Positions 25,877 to 34,807 of a stretch of 64,000 nucleotides of DNA are shown here, one piece after another (positions within the stretch are counted from its first letter, which is position 1; each line of letters starts with the position of its first letter). Made by a program: the position numbers and the translations under genes. Source of the stretch: JADGHX01 sp035760965 (GTDB taxonomy: Bacteria > Pseudomonadota > Gammaproteobacteria > Steroidobacterales > Steroidobacteraceae); the NCBI GenBank assembly GCA_035760965.1, contig DASTRY010000011.1, forward strand, positions 36,326-100,325, in the 5' to 3' direction. The notes beneath the pieces are model-generated. The model did not search any database and had not been told where the DNA came from. It saw only the letters and a list, made by a program, of their open reading frames with translations.

Positions 25877-26878
25877 TCAGGCGCGGTTCGCGCGGCCGAT
25901 GACGCGCTTCACGAAGCGCGCCACCTCCGCCTGGATCTCCGCATTCTCGGGCGCATCCCCCGGGATGAAGCCACCGTGCGGCATCGCTTCCCAGACGTGC
26001 AGCTCGGCGTCGACACCTGCGTCGCGCAGCTTGCGGTGAATGCGCACCGAGTTCGAGAGAAACAGATCGCGTGTACCGGATTGCACGAGCGTCGGCGGAA
26101 AGCCGCGCGTGAAATCGGCGAACAGCGGCGAGAGATAGGGGTCGCGCAAGTCGTGCCCGTTCGCGTAGAGCGCGTTGCACTCCGGCAGCCCGCCTTTCAG
26201 CACGACGTCGAGCTCCTCGTTCGTGCGGAAGCTGTCGCCCGATTCGGTGAGGTCCACCTCGGGGGTGAGCAGGATGACGCCGGCGGGCCATGGCAGGCCG
26301 CGGTCACGGATCATGAGCATCGCGGCCGCCGCGAGATTGCCGCCCGCCGAGCTGCCGCCGATGACAATCCGCTGCGGGTCGATCGTTTCGATGAGCGCCT
26401 TGTAGACCGACACGCAATCTTCCGGCGCAGCCGGGAACGGGTGGTCGGGAGGCATGCGATAGTCGACCGAGACTGTGCGCACGCCGATGGCGTCTGCGCT
26501 GCGCCCGCCCTGCGCCATCGCGAATGTGCCGCCGCCGGCAACGAATGCGCCGCCATGAATGAAGAGATAGACCGGACCGTCCGCCGCCGCTGCATCGCTC
26601 GGCACGCAGTCGTAGCAGGTCACGCCGGCAATCCGCGTCGTCTCGATCCTGGCCTTGACGCCCGCGAGCATCGACGCAGCCATCTGCTCCCGCGCCGCGT
26701 TACCCGATGCCAGTTGTTGGCGCCACGCCTCTATTTCGGAGGCAGGCGGCCATTTCATCCGCGGAAGCGCGGCACTGTCGGAGAGGATTTTTTGCGCGGC
26801 GGGGCTGATCGTCGCGGGAGGCGGAATCTCCCGCGGCGGCACGCGAACCGGCGTGTATGCAGGCGTCTGTCCGGCCAT
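25877..26878 (-). CDS. HSL-family alpha/beta hydrolase (esterase)
   Basis: The product has 333 residues. The HSL signature is in YLFIHGGAFVAGGG, where the third Gly of HGGG is Ala (HGGA). The nucleophile is in GGSSAGGNLA, the acid in SGTRDLFLSN and the His in MPHGGF. It is the last gene of the EthD-hydrolase-hydrolase operon. An aryl-ester hydrolase following the Baeyer-Villiger enzyme encoded at 30511 is an attractive inference, since that enzyme class turns aryl ketones into phenyl esters. Confidence 0.85.
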   Translation of the reverse strand: MAGQTPAYTPVRVPPREIPPPATISPAAQKILSDSAALPRMKWPPASEIEAWRQQLASGNAAREQMAASMLAGVKARIETTRIAGVTCYDCVPSDAAAADGPVYLFIHGGAFVAGGGTFAMAQGGRSADAIGVRTVSVDYRMPPDHPFPAAPEDCVSVYKALIETIDPQRIVIGGSSAGGNLAAAAMLMIRDRGLPWPAGVILLTPEVDLTESGDSFRTNEELDVVLKGGLPECNALYANGHDLRDPYLSPLFADFTRGFPPTLVQSGTRDLFLSNSVRIHRKLRDAGVDAELHVWEAMPHGGFIPGDAPENAEIQAEVARFVKRVIGRANRA

Positions 26879-26901
26879 GCGAGCTGCCTCCTTGCCGCCC
26901 T

Positions 26902-27954
26902 CTAGCGGCGATCGAGCTTGTTCTTCTCGAGGAACAGCGAGAGCTGGTCGGCGACCTGCACGTTGTTCAGATCGGCGAATGGAATGTGCGTGTTACCGAC
27001 CAAGCCGACCGCCGGCAGCATGAGCACTTCCGCATGCCCGCCGTGCGCGTTGACGATCTCGGCGAACTGCTTGCTCAGATTGACGTTGCGCACCCAGGTC
27101 GTCTTCTCGGTGTTGTCGCCCCAGACGAGCTGTATCGGAAAGCGAGTGAGTCTCTTGAACTCATCGAGCGGCACGTGCGTCGGGCCGAACCCGCCTTCCG
27201 GCTCCTGCGGGCCGGCGCCCTCGGGGAACACGAATGCCGCCGGCTCATACGCGACGATGCCCTTCACGTTGTCGCTCTTCAGCGCGGCCAGCATGGCGCG
27301 CCAGTCTCCTGCCGAATTGGTCAGGAGCACGCTCGGGCCGATCCGGTCGATCGCTTTCGCGGCCGCTTCGGCTTCGAGGTGCGCGTTCTTCGCGATGTCG
27401 AACTCGGCATAGCGCGCGCTCATGGCCTGCTCGAAGGCTTGCGGATCGTCCTTCGGAAACTGCACGCCGGGGAACCACTCGCCCGGTGCAGGCCCGAAGC
27501 GCCATGCGATGAAGTTGCGCTGGTCCTGGCCGATGACGGGCGTCAGCGTGTACGGCTCGCAAGTCATGTTGCCGCGACCGACGCGCGGACCATCCCACAG
27601 ATACACCGGGTAGCCGCGCCGGAGCAGGAGCGACTGATAGCCCTCGCCGCCGTCCCAGCGCTGCTGCCACACCTGCACGCTCGAGCTGTGCCAGAGAAAG
27701 AGCGCGGTCTTCCGCGCATGGACCGGAATCTGATACTCGACGAACCCGTGATCGCAGTGGAGCGTGCCTTTCGCAGGGTCGCTGAGCACCGTGCCGCCCG
27801 CCGTGAAACTGCCTTGGCGTGCGATTGCGATCGGACGCGGCGCCCGGCCCTCGCTGCTTGCAGCGACGGACAGGGTGAGCGCGAGGATGAGAGTGAACGC
27901 GCCTCGGGCAGCAGTGCCGGCGCGGCGCGAAGTGCGAGCGAGCTCGTCGTTCAT
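26902..27954 (-). CDS. Exported alpha/beta-hydrolase-like protein
   Basis: The product has 350 residues. An Arg-rich start and a hydrophobic segment (AFTLILALTLSVAASSEG) suggest Sec or Tat export. A Ser in LLTNSAGDWRAML occupies the nucleophile-elbow position, and a distal His is in VGNTHIPFADLNN. Large insertions separate these elements from a standard esterase. Its ATG shares one base with the TAA stop of the EthD-like gene, giving translational coupling. A periplasmic esterase or lactonase role is possible. The exact family is not recognised. Confidence 0.7.
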   Translation of the reverse strand: MNDELARTSRRAGTAARGAFTLILALTLSVAASSEGRAPRPIAIARQGSFTAGGTVLSDPAKGTLHCDHGFVEYQIPVHARKTALFLWHSSSVQVWQQRWDGGEGYQSLLLRRGYPVYLWDGPRVGRGNMTCEPYTLTPVIGQDQRNFIAWRFGPAPGEWFPGVQFPKDDPQAFEQAMSARYAEFDIAKNAHLEAEAAAKAIDRIGPSVLLTNSAGDWRAMLAALKSDNVKGIVAYEPAAFVFPEGAGPQEPEGGFGPTHVPLDEFKRLTRFPIQLVWGDNTEKTTWVRNVNLSKQFAEIVNAHGGHAEVLMLPAVGLVGNTHIPFADLNNVQVADQLSLFLEKNKLDRR

Positions 27955-28262
27955 TACATCATGCTTTCGATCGAATAGTGGATGAGCGTCGGCGCGTTCT
28001 TCGCGAAGTTTGGAACATCCGCGGCAACCGCCTGCCCCTCGGGTGAGGCCATCGCGGCACCGAGTGCCGCGCCGTCACGGAACTCGGCTTCGAAGACGCA
28101 GAAATAAGGCGCCGCGCCGCCGACGCCCTGCACATCGAAGCTGTAACGCAATGCCATGAGCCCCGGCAGCTTGCGCGCGAGCGGCACGTGCTTGCTCACG
28201 TAATAGTTTTTGAATGCGGCGGGGTCGGGTTGCGGCGGATACAGAACGACGATCTTGTGCAC
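27954..28262 (-). CDS. EthD-like dimeric alpha/beta-barrel protein
   Basis: The product has 102 residues. It has the EthD opening KIVVLYPPQPDPAAFKNYYV, a His in SKHVPLARKLPG, and the C-terminal FAKNAPTLIHYS. EthD-like proteins are small dimeric barrels often encoded beside oxygenases; some act as isomerases or monooxygenases. It is the first gene of a three-gene operon and lies just downstream of operator site C. The function is unassigned. Confidence 0.8.
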   Translation of the reverse strand: MHKIVVLYPPQPDPAAFKNYYVSKHVPLARKLPGLMALRYSFDVQGVGGAAPYFCVFEAEFRDGAALGAAMASPEGQAVAADVPNFAKNAPTLIHYSIESMM

Positions 28263-28300
28263 GGCTGCCTCTGCGGTCGACTCACCAGGCCGTGTTGGTA

Positions 28301-28314
28301 TTTAACGTGCTAAC
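28301..28314 (+). promoter_or_regulatory. Recurrent GTTAWC-type operator, site C
   Basis: The site reads TTTAACGTGCTAAC, a partial palindrome. It lies 39 bases upstream of the EthD-like gene and just after the MarR stop codon. Confidence 0.5.
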
Positions 28315-28334
28315 TAGTAAGAAGCAAGCGCCGA

Positions 28335-28784
28335 CTATTCGACGCCCCGGATCGCGGCCGACAGCGCGCGCAGCTCATTCGTCAGGCGCTCGAGCCGCTC
28401 CGTGCCGAAGCGCTCGGAGTATTCGCGCATGACACGCAGGACGTCGCGCGAGATGACCTTCACGATCTCGCGCCCTTGCGGCGTCAGCGCGACGAGCATG
28501 CGGCGCTTGTCGTGGATATCCGGCTCGCGGACGACGAGCTTGCGTTGCTCGAGGTCCTTCAAGATGCGCGTGACGCTCGGCCCGTGCAGCAGGCTCACGT
28601 CGGAGAGGCACGTGGCGTCGGTCGCGCCCCGGTCGTTGAGCACTCGCATGACGCGCCACTGCGGCTCGGTGATGTCGTATTCGCGCAGCTTGGGGCGCAT
28701 CGGCGCGATGACCGCCTCCTTGGCATTGAGCACGATCGCGGCGAGCGATTGCTCGAAGGGCGGCAACTTGCGATACCCGGTCAT
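28335..28784 (-). CDS. MarR-family regulator, HpaR-like
   Basis: The product has 149 residues from ATG 28784; the longer upstream frame is spurious. The MarR winged helix is clear: DITEPQWRVMRVLNDRG, SLLHGPSVTRILKDLEQR, and the wing VREPDIHDKRRMLVALTPQG. The closest recognisable type is HpaR/HpcR, regulators of homoprotocatechuate degradation. It sits between the aldehyde dehydrogenase and EthD-like genes on the same strand. It is one candidate for the protein that binds the GTTAWC-type sites, but its own upstream region lacks one. Confidence 0.85.
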   Translation of the reverse strand: MTGYRKLPPFEQSLAAIVLNAKEAVIAPMRPKLREYDITEPQWRVMRVLNDRGATDATCLSDVSLLHGPSVTRILKDLEQRKLVVREPDIHDKRRMLVALTPQGREIVKVISRDVLRVMREYSERFGTERLERLTNELRALSAAIRGVE

Positions 28785-29004
28785 CACTCTCTCCCACGCA
28801 GGATTTGCCAATCGTCGCTGAAAAATCCAGCCAATGCTGTAGGCATGACAGCGTATGGTACGGCAAAGAGAAAGCTGCCGGCCGCTCGATGTGGCGGATA
28901 CGGCCGCTCCGCTGCGCGCCGCCGGCAAATGATTGGATTCCCCGGCGCCGCCGGTTCCGTTCGGGGCGCCGTGGGTCAGGCAAGACTGCGACGTCGATGG
29001 ACCT

Positions 29005-30474
29005 TCAGACGGCGTGGGCGGGGGCGGCGTCCAGCATGATCGTCTTGGTCTCGAGGTAATGCATGAGTCCCTGTTCGCGCCCCTCGCGGCCGATACCCGA
29101 CTGCTTGTACCCGCCGAACGGCAGCGAGAAATCGGTGCGCATCCCGTTCTGGCCGACATTGCCGGTGCGCACCCGGCGCGCGATCCGCCACGCCTCATCC
29201 GCGTTGTGGGTCAGCACCGAGCCGTTGAGCCCGTAGTTCGAATCGTTCGCGATGCGCACCGCGTCCTCGACGTCCTCGCAAGGAATCAGGCTCAGCACGG
29301 GCCCGAAGATCTCCTCGCGCGCGATGGTCATGTCGTTGCGCACATCCGCAAAGAGCGTCGGCTCGAAAAAGTAGCCGCGTTCGAGCTCGGGCGGACGGCG
29401 GCCGCCGGTAACGAGCGCCGCGCCCTCCTTCCGCCCCTTGTCGACGTAGGACTCGACGCGCTCGAGCTGCCGGCGCATGGCGAGCGGCCCCATCTGCGCC
29501 TGCGTGTCGCTGGAGTAGCCGATGCGGACCTGCCCCATCGCCTTGGCGATGGCATCCGCGACCTCATCGTGGCGCCGGCGCGGAACGATGGCGCGCGTCA
29601 GCATCGCGCAGACCTGACCGCTCACGAGCGTGATCGCACCGGCCAGCACCTTCGCGGCCTCTTCCGCCGAGAAGTCATCGAGAATGATGGCCGCCGATTT
29701 GCCACCGAGCTCGAGCGTGCAGCGCGCGATGCGTGAACCGCACACGGAGGCGATGCGCTTTCCGGCGAGCGTCGATCCCGTGAAGCTCACCTTGTCGACG
29801 CCCGGATTGCAGACCAGATGGTCCGCCGCTTCGCGATGCCCGGGCACGAGGTTGATCACGCCGGGCGGCAGCCCGACTTCCTCGGCGCACTCGGCGATGA
29901 TGTACGCCTCGATCGGCGTCTCCGGCGAGGGCTTCATCACCACGGTGCAGCCGGTGAGCAGCGCGGGGGCGAGCTTCGCGGCCATGATCATGTACGGCAC
30001 GTTCCACGGCGCGATTGCAGCCACGACGCCCACCGGCTCGTGAACGATGTAGGCGGCGGGCGCGGCCGGACTGTCGACCCTCGTGATGAACGGGAAGCTG
30101 CGGCCGACCTCGAGCACATCGCGAAAATTCTGGGTGCCGCGGGCCGTGAGATGCGGAGCGAGCGTGGCGAGGCCGCCCATCTGCTGCGACCAGGCGGCGG
30201 CGAGCTCGGGCTCGCGACGCTGCAACGCCTCGACGAGTCGGCCCATCGCGGCCATGCGCTCCTCGGGCGAGAGCCACGGCCACGGACCCTCGTCGAACGC
30301 CTTGCGGGCCGCCGCGACGGCGCGGTCCATATCGGTGGCATCGGCCTCGGCCACACGGGCCACGACCTGCTCCGTGTCGGGCGAGACGATCTCGAGCGGT
30401 CGCCCCGAATGTGCTTCGACCCACGCGCCGCCGATGTAGAGCCGGTCGGGATGACGGAGAACGGGTGCGCTCAT
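29005..30474 (-). CDS. NAD(P)-dependent aldehyde dehydrogenase
   Basis: The product has 489 residues. The oxyanion Asn is N158 (PWN), the base Glu E256 (TLELGGK) and the nucleophile C289 (GQVCAMLTRA). PFGGYKQSGIGRE is near the C-terminus. It is only about 40% similar by eye to the enzyme at 3216. It lies 36 bases after the Baeyer-Villiger gene and is probably cotranscribed with it and the cupin. In 4-hydroxyacetophenone pathways an aldehyde dehydrogenase acts on a muconic semialdehyde, but here that is only context. Confidence 0.9.
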   Translation of the reverse strand: MSAPVLRHPDRLYIGGAWVEAHSGRPLEIVSPDTEQVVARVAEADATDMDRAVAAARKAFDEGPWPWLSPEERMAAMGRLVEALQRREPELAAAWSQQMGGLATLAPHLTARGTQNFRDVLEVGRSFPFITRVDSPAAPAAYIVHEPVGVVAAIAPWNVPYMIMAAKLAPALLTGCTVVMKPSPETPIEAYIIAECAEEVGLPPGVINLVPGHREAADHLVCNPGVDKVSFTGSTLAGKRIASVCGSRIARCTLELGGKSAAIILDDFSAEEAAKVLAGAITLVSGQVCAMLTRAIVPRRRHDEVADAIAKAMGQVRIGYSSDTQAQMGPLAMRRQLERVESYVDKGRKEGAALVTGGRRPPELERGYFFEPTLFADVRNDMTIAREEIFGPVLSLIPCEDVEDAVRIANDSNYGLNGSVLTHNADEAWRIARRVRTGNVGQNGMRTDFSLPFGGYKQSGIGREGREQGLMHYLETKTIMLDAAPAHAV

Positions 30475-30510
30475 GCGAAGTCTCCAGTGCGTGACTAGCG
30501 GATGTCGTGA

Positions 30511-32451
30511 CTAGCGGATGTCGAGATCGGCGAAATCCGGGCGCAGCAGGAACTGCCGCACTTCGTAGCCGGTGAACGGAATCTGCGAGGCGGTGCGGCC
30601 ATGCTTCGTCCACCAGTAATTGTGTGCGCGCGGGTCGCTCCACACCTTCTTGCTGTTGCCCTCGTCGACCACGCGGTTGTAGCGCCAGTAGGCCTCTTCC
30701 TTCACTTCGATCGCACGCTTGCCCTCGAGGATCAGCTGCTCCATGCACTGCATCGCGTAGAGCGTGGTCATCTCGTGGAATTGCGCGACGGGCAGTCCGC
30801 CGTTGGTATTCGGGCCGTAGAGCACCCACAGGTTCGGGAAGCCCGGCATCATGCAACCGAGATAGGCGCGCGCGCCGTCACTCTCCCAGAGCTTCTCGAT
30901 CGTCAGCCCGTCGCGGCCCGTGATCTTCATCGGATACAGGAAATCGTTGGCGCGGAAGCCGGTGGCATACACGATGATGTCGACATCGTGCTGGGTGCCG
31001 TCACCCGCTTCGATGCCGGTGCGGTTGATGCGCGCGATCCCCTGTGTCACCAACGTGACGTTGTCTCGCTGGATCGCGTCGAGAATGCAGTGGTCGGGGT
31101 CGACGACCACGGGCCGCGCGGACCACGCCGGATGGGCGGGCGTCATGAGCTCGACGAGCTTTGGGTCGCGGAGCTTTTTCTGCAGGAACTCGATGCTGCG
31201 ATCGCGCGCGGCCTTGTTCACCTCGCTGCAGGAATACGGGTCGTGGAAATTCGGGTCGATGTCGAAGATCTTCGCGAAGTCCGGCCCGGATCCGTAGAAC
31301 TGGCGGAATCGCATGAAGTTCGTGTGAAACGGCAGATTCCGATCGAGCCACAGCACTTGCGGCGGGGACTGCGCGAGATAGCCGGGCACGGGGAAGAGCC
31401 ACTGCGGCGTGCGCTGGAACACTGTGACGTGGCCGGCCTCGAGCGCGAGCTCCGGAACGAGCTGATAGCCCGTGCAGCCCGTGCCGATGACGGCGATCCG
31501 CTTGCCGCGCAGATCGGCGTCGGCGGGCCAGCGCGCGGTGTGCCACGAGCGGCCCTGGAAATCCGCCATGCCTTCGATCGTCGGCATGTTCGGCCGATTG
31601 AGAAAGCCGACGCCGCTGATGACGACATTCGAGCGCAGCGTCCGCGAGCCGTTCGGGCCGTCCATGCCGATCTCCCACATCGCCTCCGTCTCGTCCCACG
31701 TGAGCGACCGCACCTCCGTATCGAACGTGATGCGCTCACGCAGACCGAATTCATCGGCCACCCAGTCGTAGTACTTCTGGTTCTCGACGTGAGTGCCGTA
31801 GGCGTAGGGACAGGGAAAATCGACCCCGAACAGATTCGTGTACGAGCGGCTCGGCGTATCGACGCGCGCACCGGGATAGCGGTTCTCGTACCACGTGCCG
31901 CCGACGCCGGAGTTCTTCTCGATGATGGAATAGCGGATGCCTGCACGCTGCAGCTGCACGGCCGCATTGAGCCCGCCCATGCCCGCGCCGATGATCGCGA
32001 CGGAAAAGCGCTCGAGACGCTGCGGATCCGGCGGTGCACGCCAGCGCAGTGAGCGCGCCCACGGATCGAGTGCGGTCTCCTCGATCATCAGGTCGAGCGC
32101 TTCGTCCTTGATGGGATCGCCGACGATCAGGCTCAGGCTCACCGGCAAGCGCTCGCGCGGCCCGTATCCGATCGGGCCGGCACCGCTATCGCGGTAGCGC
32201 TTCAGGAAGTCGACCGCTTTGCGCCGCAAGAGCGCGGTGTCCGCCTCGGTGGCAGGGACGACCGTCTCGATGCGGCCCATGCGCACTCGCTTCACTGCGA
32301 TGGACTGGAGCTCCGGGTCACCCGTCAGTTGATAGAGCAACCCACGCAGAACCATCGGGTCCGCGTAGCGCACCGCATCTTCGATGACCTCATCGGCGGC
32401 TGCGAGCAGCTCGCTCCGCACGGCCATCGTTTCCCGGACGCGGGCGTTCAT
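30511..32451 (-). CDS. Baeyer-Villiger monooxygenase, 4-hydroxyacetophenone monooxygenase-like
   Basis: The product has 646 residues from ATG 32451, in an ATGA overlap with the cupin gene. Two Rossmann motifs (GAGMGG at 155-160 and GTGCTG near 323) flank the Baeyer-Villiger signature FxGxxxHxxxWP at residues 298-309. A helical N-terminal extension of about 150 residues precedes the first Rossmann motif. That extension and the total length match 4-hydroxyacetophenone monooxygenase (about 640 residues) rather than cyclohexanone monooxygenase (about 540). It would convert an aryl or other ketone to an ester, feeding the hydrolases nearby. Confidence 0.88.
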   Translation of the reverse strand: MNARVRETMAVRSELLAAADEVIEDAVRYADPMVLRGLLYQLTGDPELQSIAVKRVRMGRIETVVPATEADTALLRRKAVDFLKRYRDSGAGPIGYGPRERLPVSLSLIVGDPIKDEALDLMIEETALDPWARSLRWRAPPDPQRLERFSVAIIGAGMGGLNAAVQLQRAGIRYSIIEKNSGVGGTWYENRYPGARVDTPSRSYTNLFGVDFPCPYAYGTHVENQKYYDWVADEFGLRERITFDTEVRSLTWDETEAMWEIGMDGPNGSRTLRSNVVISGVGFLNRPNMPTIEGMADFQGRSWHTARWPADADLRGKRIAVIGTGCTGYQLVPELALEAGHVTVFQRTPQWLFPVPGYLAQSPPQVLWLDRNLPFHTNFMRFRQFYGSGPDFAKIFDIDPNFHDPYSCSEVNKAARDRSIEFLQKKLRDPKLVELMTPAHPAWSARPVVVDPDHCILDAIQRDNVTLVTQGIARINRTGIEAGDGTQHDVDIIVYATGFRANDFLYPMKITGRDGLTIEKLWESDGARAYLGCMMPGFPNLWVLYGPNTNGGLPVAQFHEMTTLYAMQCMEQLILEGKRAIEVKEEAYWRYNRVVDEGNSKKVWSDPRAHNYWWTKHGRTASQIPFTGYEVRQFLLRPDFADLDIR

Positions 32452-33008
32452 CGCACGGGACGAGCGCGCCCGTCCCATGGCGGCACGGGACCGATGATCT
32501 TCTCGAGAGCCGGGGAAACGCGCCCGGCGACCATGACGACGAGGACACGGCAGTGCGCATCCGTGTGGTTCACCCACGCGTGATTGGTCGCGCGCTGGAC
32601 GATGGTGTCGCCCTTGCGCAGCACGACGGCGTGCCGCTCGTCGTCGAGCAGCATCGTGACCTCGCCTTCCAGCACATGCAGGTAGTCGATGGAATTCGTG
32701 CGATGCATGAACGGCGGCGTTCCGGGACGTGTCGGCGGAATGTCGGTGACCCGCACGCGGATGCCGGTCTCGGGAATACCGAAGTGGACCGGCCCCACCG
32801 TCGGGTCCGGCTCGCTCGCGTCGATGGGGACGGGCACGACGTCGCTCTCCCAGATGTCCTGCACGTTCCAGCCGCCGCCGTTGATGTCGCGGTGGAAGAT
32901 GCACGGCCCATCGAAGAGGACGATCGACCGACCAGCGGTATCGTGCCCCGTGACCACTCTGCGCAGATGCGGCAGCCGCTGCTCGGTGCTATCCATGCCT
33001 GACTGCAT
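32448..33008 (-). CDS. Cupin-domain protein
   Basis: The product has 186 residues from ATG 33008; ATG 32996 is an alternative. The cupin core is in the second half: HRTNSIDYLHVLEGEVTMLL, then RKGDTIVQRATNHAWVNHTD. A His in each cupin motif could bind a metal, but the first motif lacks the usual HxH. It is the first gene of the cupin-BVMO-ALDH transcript and overlaps the BVMO start by four bases. It may sense or isomerise a pathway intermediate; the function is unknown. Confidence 0.8.
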   Translation of the reverse strand: MQSGMDSTEQRLPHLRRVVTGHDTAGRSIVLFDGPCIFHRDINGGGWNVQDIWESDVVPVPIDASEPDPTVGPVHFGIPETGIRVRVTDIPPTRPGTPPFMHRTNSIDYLHVLEGEVTMLLDDERHAVVLRKGDTIVQRATNHAWVNHTDAHCRVLVVMVAGRVSPALEKIIGPVPPWDGRARPVR

Positions 33009-33069
33009 GCTGGGTCTCTTTCATGTCCGACATCCCCCTATCGCGGCGCTCGGCTTCACCCCTATTATT

Positions 33070-33083
33070 CTTAACGTGTGAAG
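33070..33083 (+). promoter_or_regulatory. Recurrent GTTAWC-type operator, site D
   Basis: The site reads CTTAACGTGTGAAG. It lies between the divergent cupin-BVMO operon and the GMC oxidoreductase. It overlaps a GTG that could otherwise be read as the GMC start, which favours the later ATG at 33126. Confidence 0.5.
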
Positions 33084-33125
33084 TTTTTCAAGAACAATCA
33101 GCGGGGGTCTGTGGGCGGCGCGGCG

Positions 33126-34748
33126 ATGAAGGCGTTCGATTACATCGTGGTGGGGTCCGGCTCGGCCGGATCGATCGTCGCCGCTCGCTTGAGCGAGGAT
33201 CGGGACATCTCGGTGCTGCTGCTGGAAGCGGGCGGTCGCGACAGGCATCCGTTCATGGCGATGCCGATCGCGTTCCCGAAGGTCGCGACGCATCGCGCGT
33301 TCGTGTGGCCGTTCGAGACGGAGCCCGAGCCCGGGCTCGAGCAGCGGCGGCTCGCGGTATGGCGCGGCAAGACGCTCGGCGGCTGCTCCTCCATCAACGC
33401 GATGATCAACGTGCGCGGCAGCCGTCACGACTATGACAACTGGCAGCGCCTCGGGCTCGAGGGATGGGGCTATCGCGATGTGCTGCCCTACTTCAAGAAG
33501 CTCGAGACGAGCTGGCGCGGCGCCGATCTCTATCACGGCGCCGAGGGGCCCGTCGGCAACGTGGCGGTGGATCTCGACGAGGCGTTCTTTCCGCAGCTCG
33601 AACAGGCGGCGATCAACGCCGGCTTCGCGGCCTGCGCAGATCACAACGGCGCCGCGCAGGAAGGCGTGAGCCGCATCGAGCTGACGACGAACGCCGGTCG
33701 GCGCGCCAGCTCGGCGCGCGCCTATCTGCATCCCGCGATGAAGACCCGGGGCAATCTCACTGTGCTGACCCGAGCGCACACCACGCGCATCGTGCTCGCG
33801 GGCAAACGCGCGGTCGGTGTGGACTACCTGCGCAATGGCAAGCTCGTTCGCGTGCATGCCGAGCGTGAGATCGTGCTGTGCGGCGGGCCGTACAGCTCGC
33901 CGCAAATCCTCATGTTATCGGGCATTGGGCCGGCGGCTCACTTGCGCTCGGTGGGAATCGACGTCGTCCAGGACCTGAAGGGCGTCGGCGAGAATCTGCA
34001 GGAGCACCCGAATCTGCTGAACATCTACCGCGCGAACGGCAAGCTCGGTCTCACGCGCCACCTGCGCCTCGATCGCGCCACGTGGGCGGTCATGCGGTGG
34101 GCGCTGCGCGGTCGCGGACCCTTCGCCACCGCGGGCACCTCGGCCAACATCTTCATCCGCACGCGGCCCGATCTCGACCGCCCGGATGTGCAGATCATCG
34201 CGATGCCCGTGCACCAGCACGCCGATCTCTGGTTTCCGTTGCTCACGAAGCCGCCCGTGTATGCCTTCACGTCGCGCGTCGGAATTCTCCATGCGGCGTC
34301 GCGGGGCTGGGTGCGGCTGCGCTCGTCCGACCCGCTCGACCCTCCGCGTATTCGCCTCAACTTGTTCGAGGAACGAGCCGACATGGATGCCATGGTGACC
34401 GCGCTGAAGATCAGCCGCCGCATCTTCAGTCAGTCGCCGATGCGCGAGCTGATCGCGGAGGAACTGCTGCCGGGCAAGCAAGTGCAGACCGACGGCGAGC
34501 TCGAGCAGGCGATTCGCCAACAAGCGGAGCATCGCCACCACGCCGTCGGTACCTGTCGCATGGGTGTCGACGACGGCGCCGTCGTCGATGCACAACTGCG
34601 TGTCATCGGCATCGAAAATCTGCGCGTCGCCGATTCGTCCGTGATGCCGCACGATCCGTCGGGCAACACCAACGTGCCGACGATGATGATCGGCGAGAAG
34701 GCGGCGGATCTGCTGCGAGCGCGCACGCTGGCGCCGGCGGACGTGTAG
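33126..34748 (+). CDS. GMC-family FAD oxidoreductase, copy 2
   Basis: The product has 540 residues from ATG 33126 (MKAFDYIVVGSGSAGSIVAA). A GTG at 33078 would add 16 residues but lies within operator site D. GMC motifs are GGCSSINAMINVRGSRHDYD, the active-site His pair in HRHHAVGTCRMG, and PSGNTNVPTMMIGEKAAD. It resembles the enzyme at 4793 in length and motif spacing, though many residues differ. Oxidation of a primary alcohol is expected. It is divergent from the BVMO operon and may work in the same pathway. Confidence 0.9.
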   Translation: MKAFDYIVVGSGSAGSIVAARLSEDRDISVLLLEAGGRDRHPFMAMPIAFPKVATHRAFVWPFETEPEPGLEQRRLAVWRGKTLGGCSSINAMINVRGSRHDYDNWQRLGLEGWGYRDVLPYFKKLETSWRGADLYHGAEGPVGNVAVDLDEAFFPQLEQAAINAGFAACADHNGAAQEGVSRIELTTNAGRRASSARAYLHPAMKTRGNLTVLTRAHTTRIVLAGKRAVGVDYLRNGKLVRVHAEREIVLCGGPYSSPQILMLSGIGPAAHLRSVGIDVVQDLKGVGENLQEHPNLLNIYRANGKLGLTRHLRLDRATWAVMRWALRGRGPFATAGTSANIFIRTRPDLDRPDVQIIAMPVHQHADLWFPLLTKPPVYAFTSRVGILHAASRGWVRLRSSDPLDPPRIRLNLFEERADMDAMVTALKISRRIFSQSPMRELIAEELLPGKQVQTDGELEQAIRQQAEHRHHAVGTCRMGVDDGAVVDAQLRVIGIENLRVADSSVMPHDPSGNTNVPTMMIGEKAADLLRARTLAPADV

Positions 34749-34766
34749 CCGCGGGCCGGCTTTAAA

Positions 34767-34780
34767 GTTATCGTGTTATC
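34767..34780 (+). promoter_or_regulatory. Recurrent GTTAWC-type operator, site E
   Basis: The site reads GTTATCGTGTTATC, in which the hexamer GTTATC is directly repeated with a GT spacer. It lies 27 bases upstream of the aldolase start at 34808. Confidence 0.55.
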
Positions 34781-34807
34781 TTTCTTAGCGAGAGGTTCCG
34801 CCCCGCC

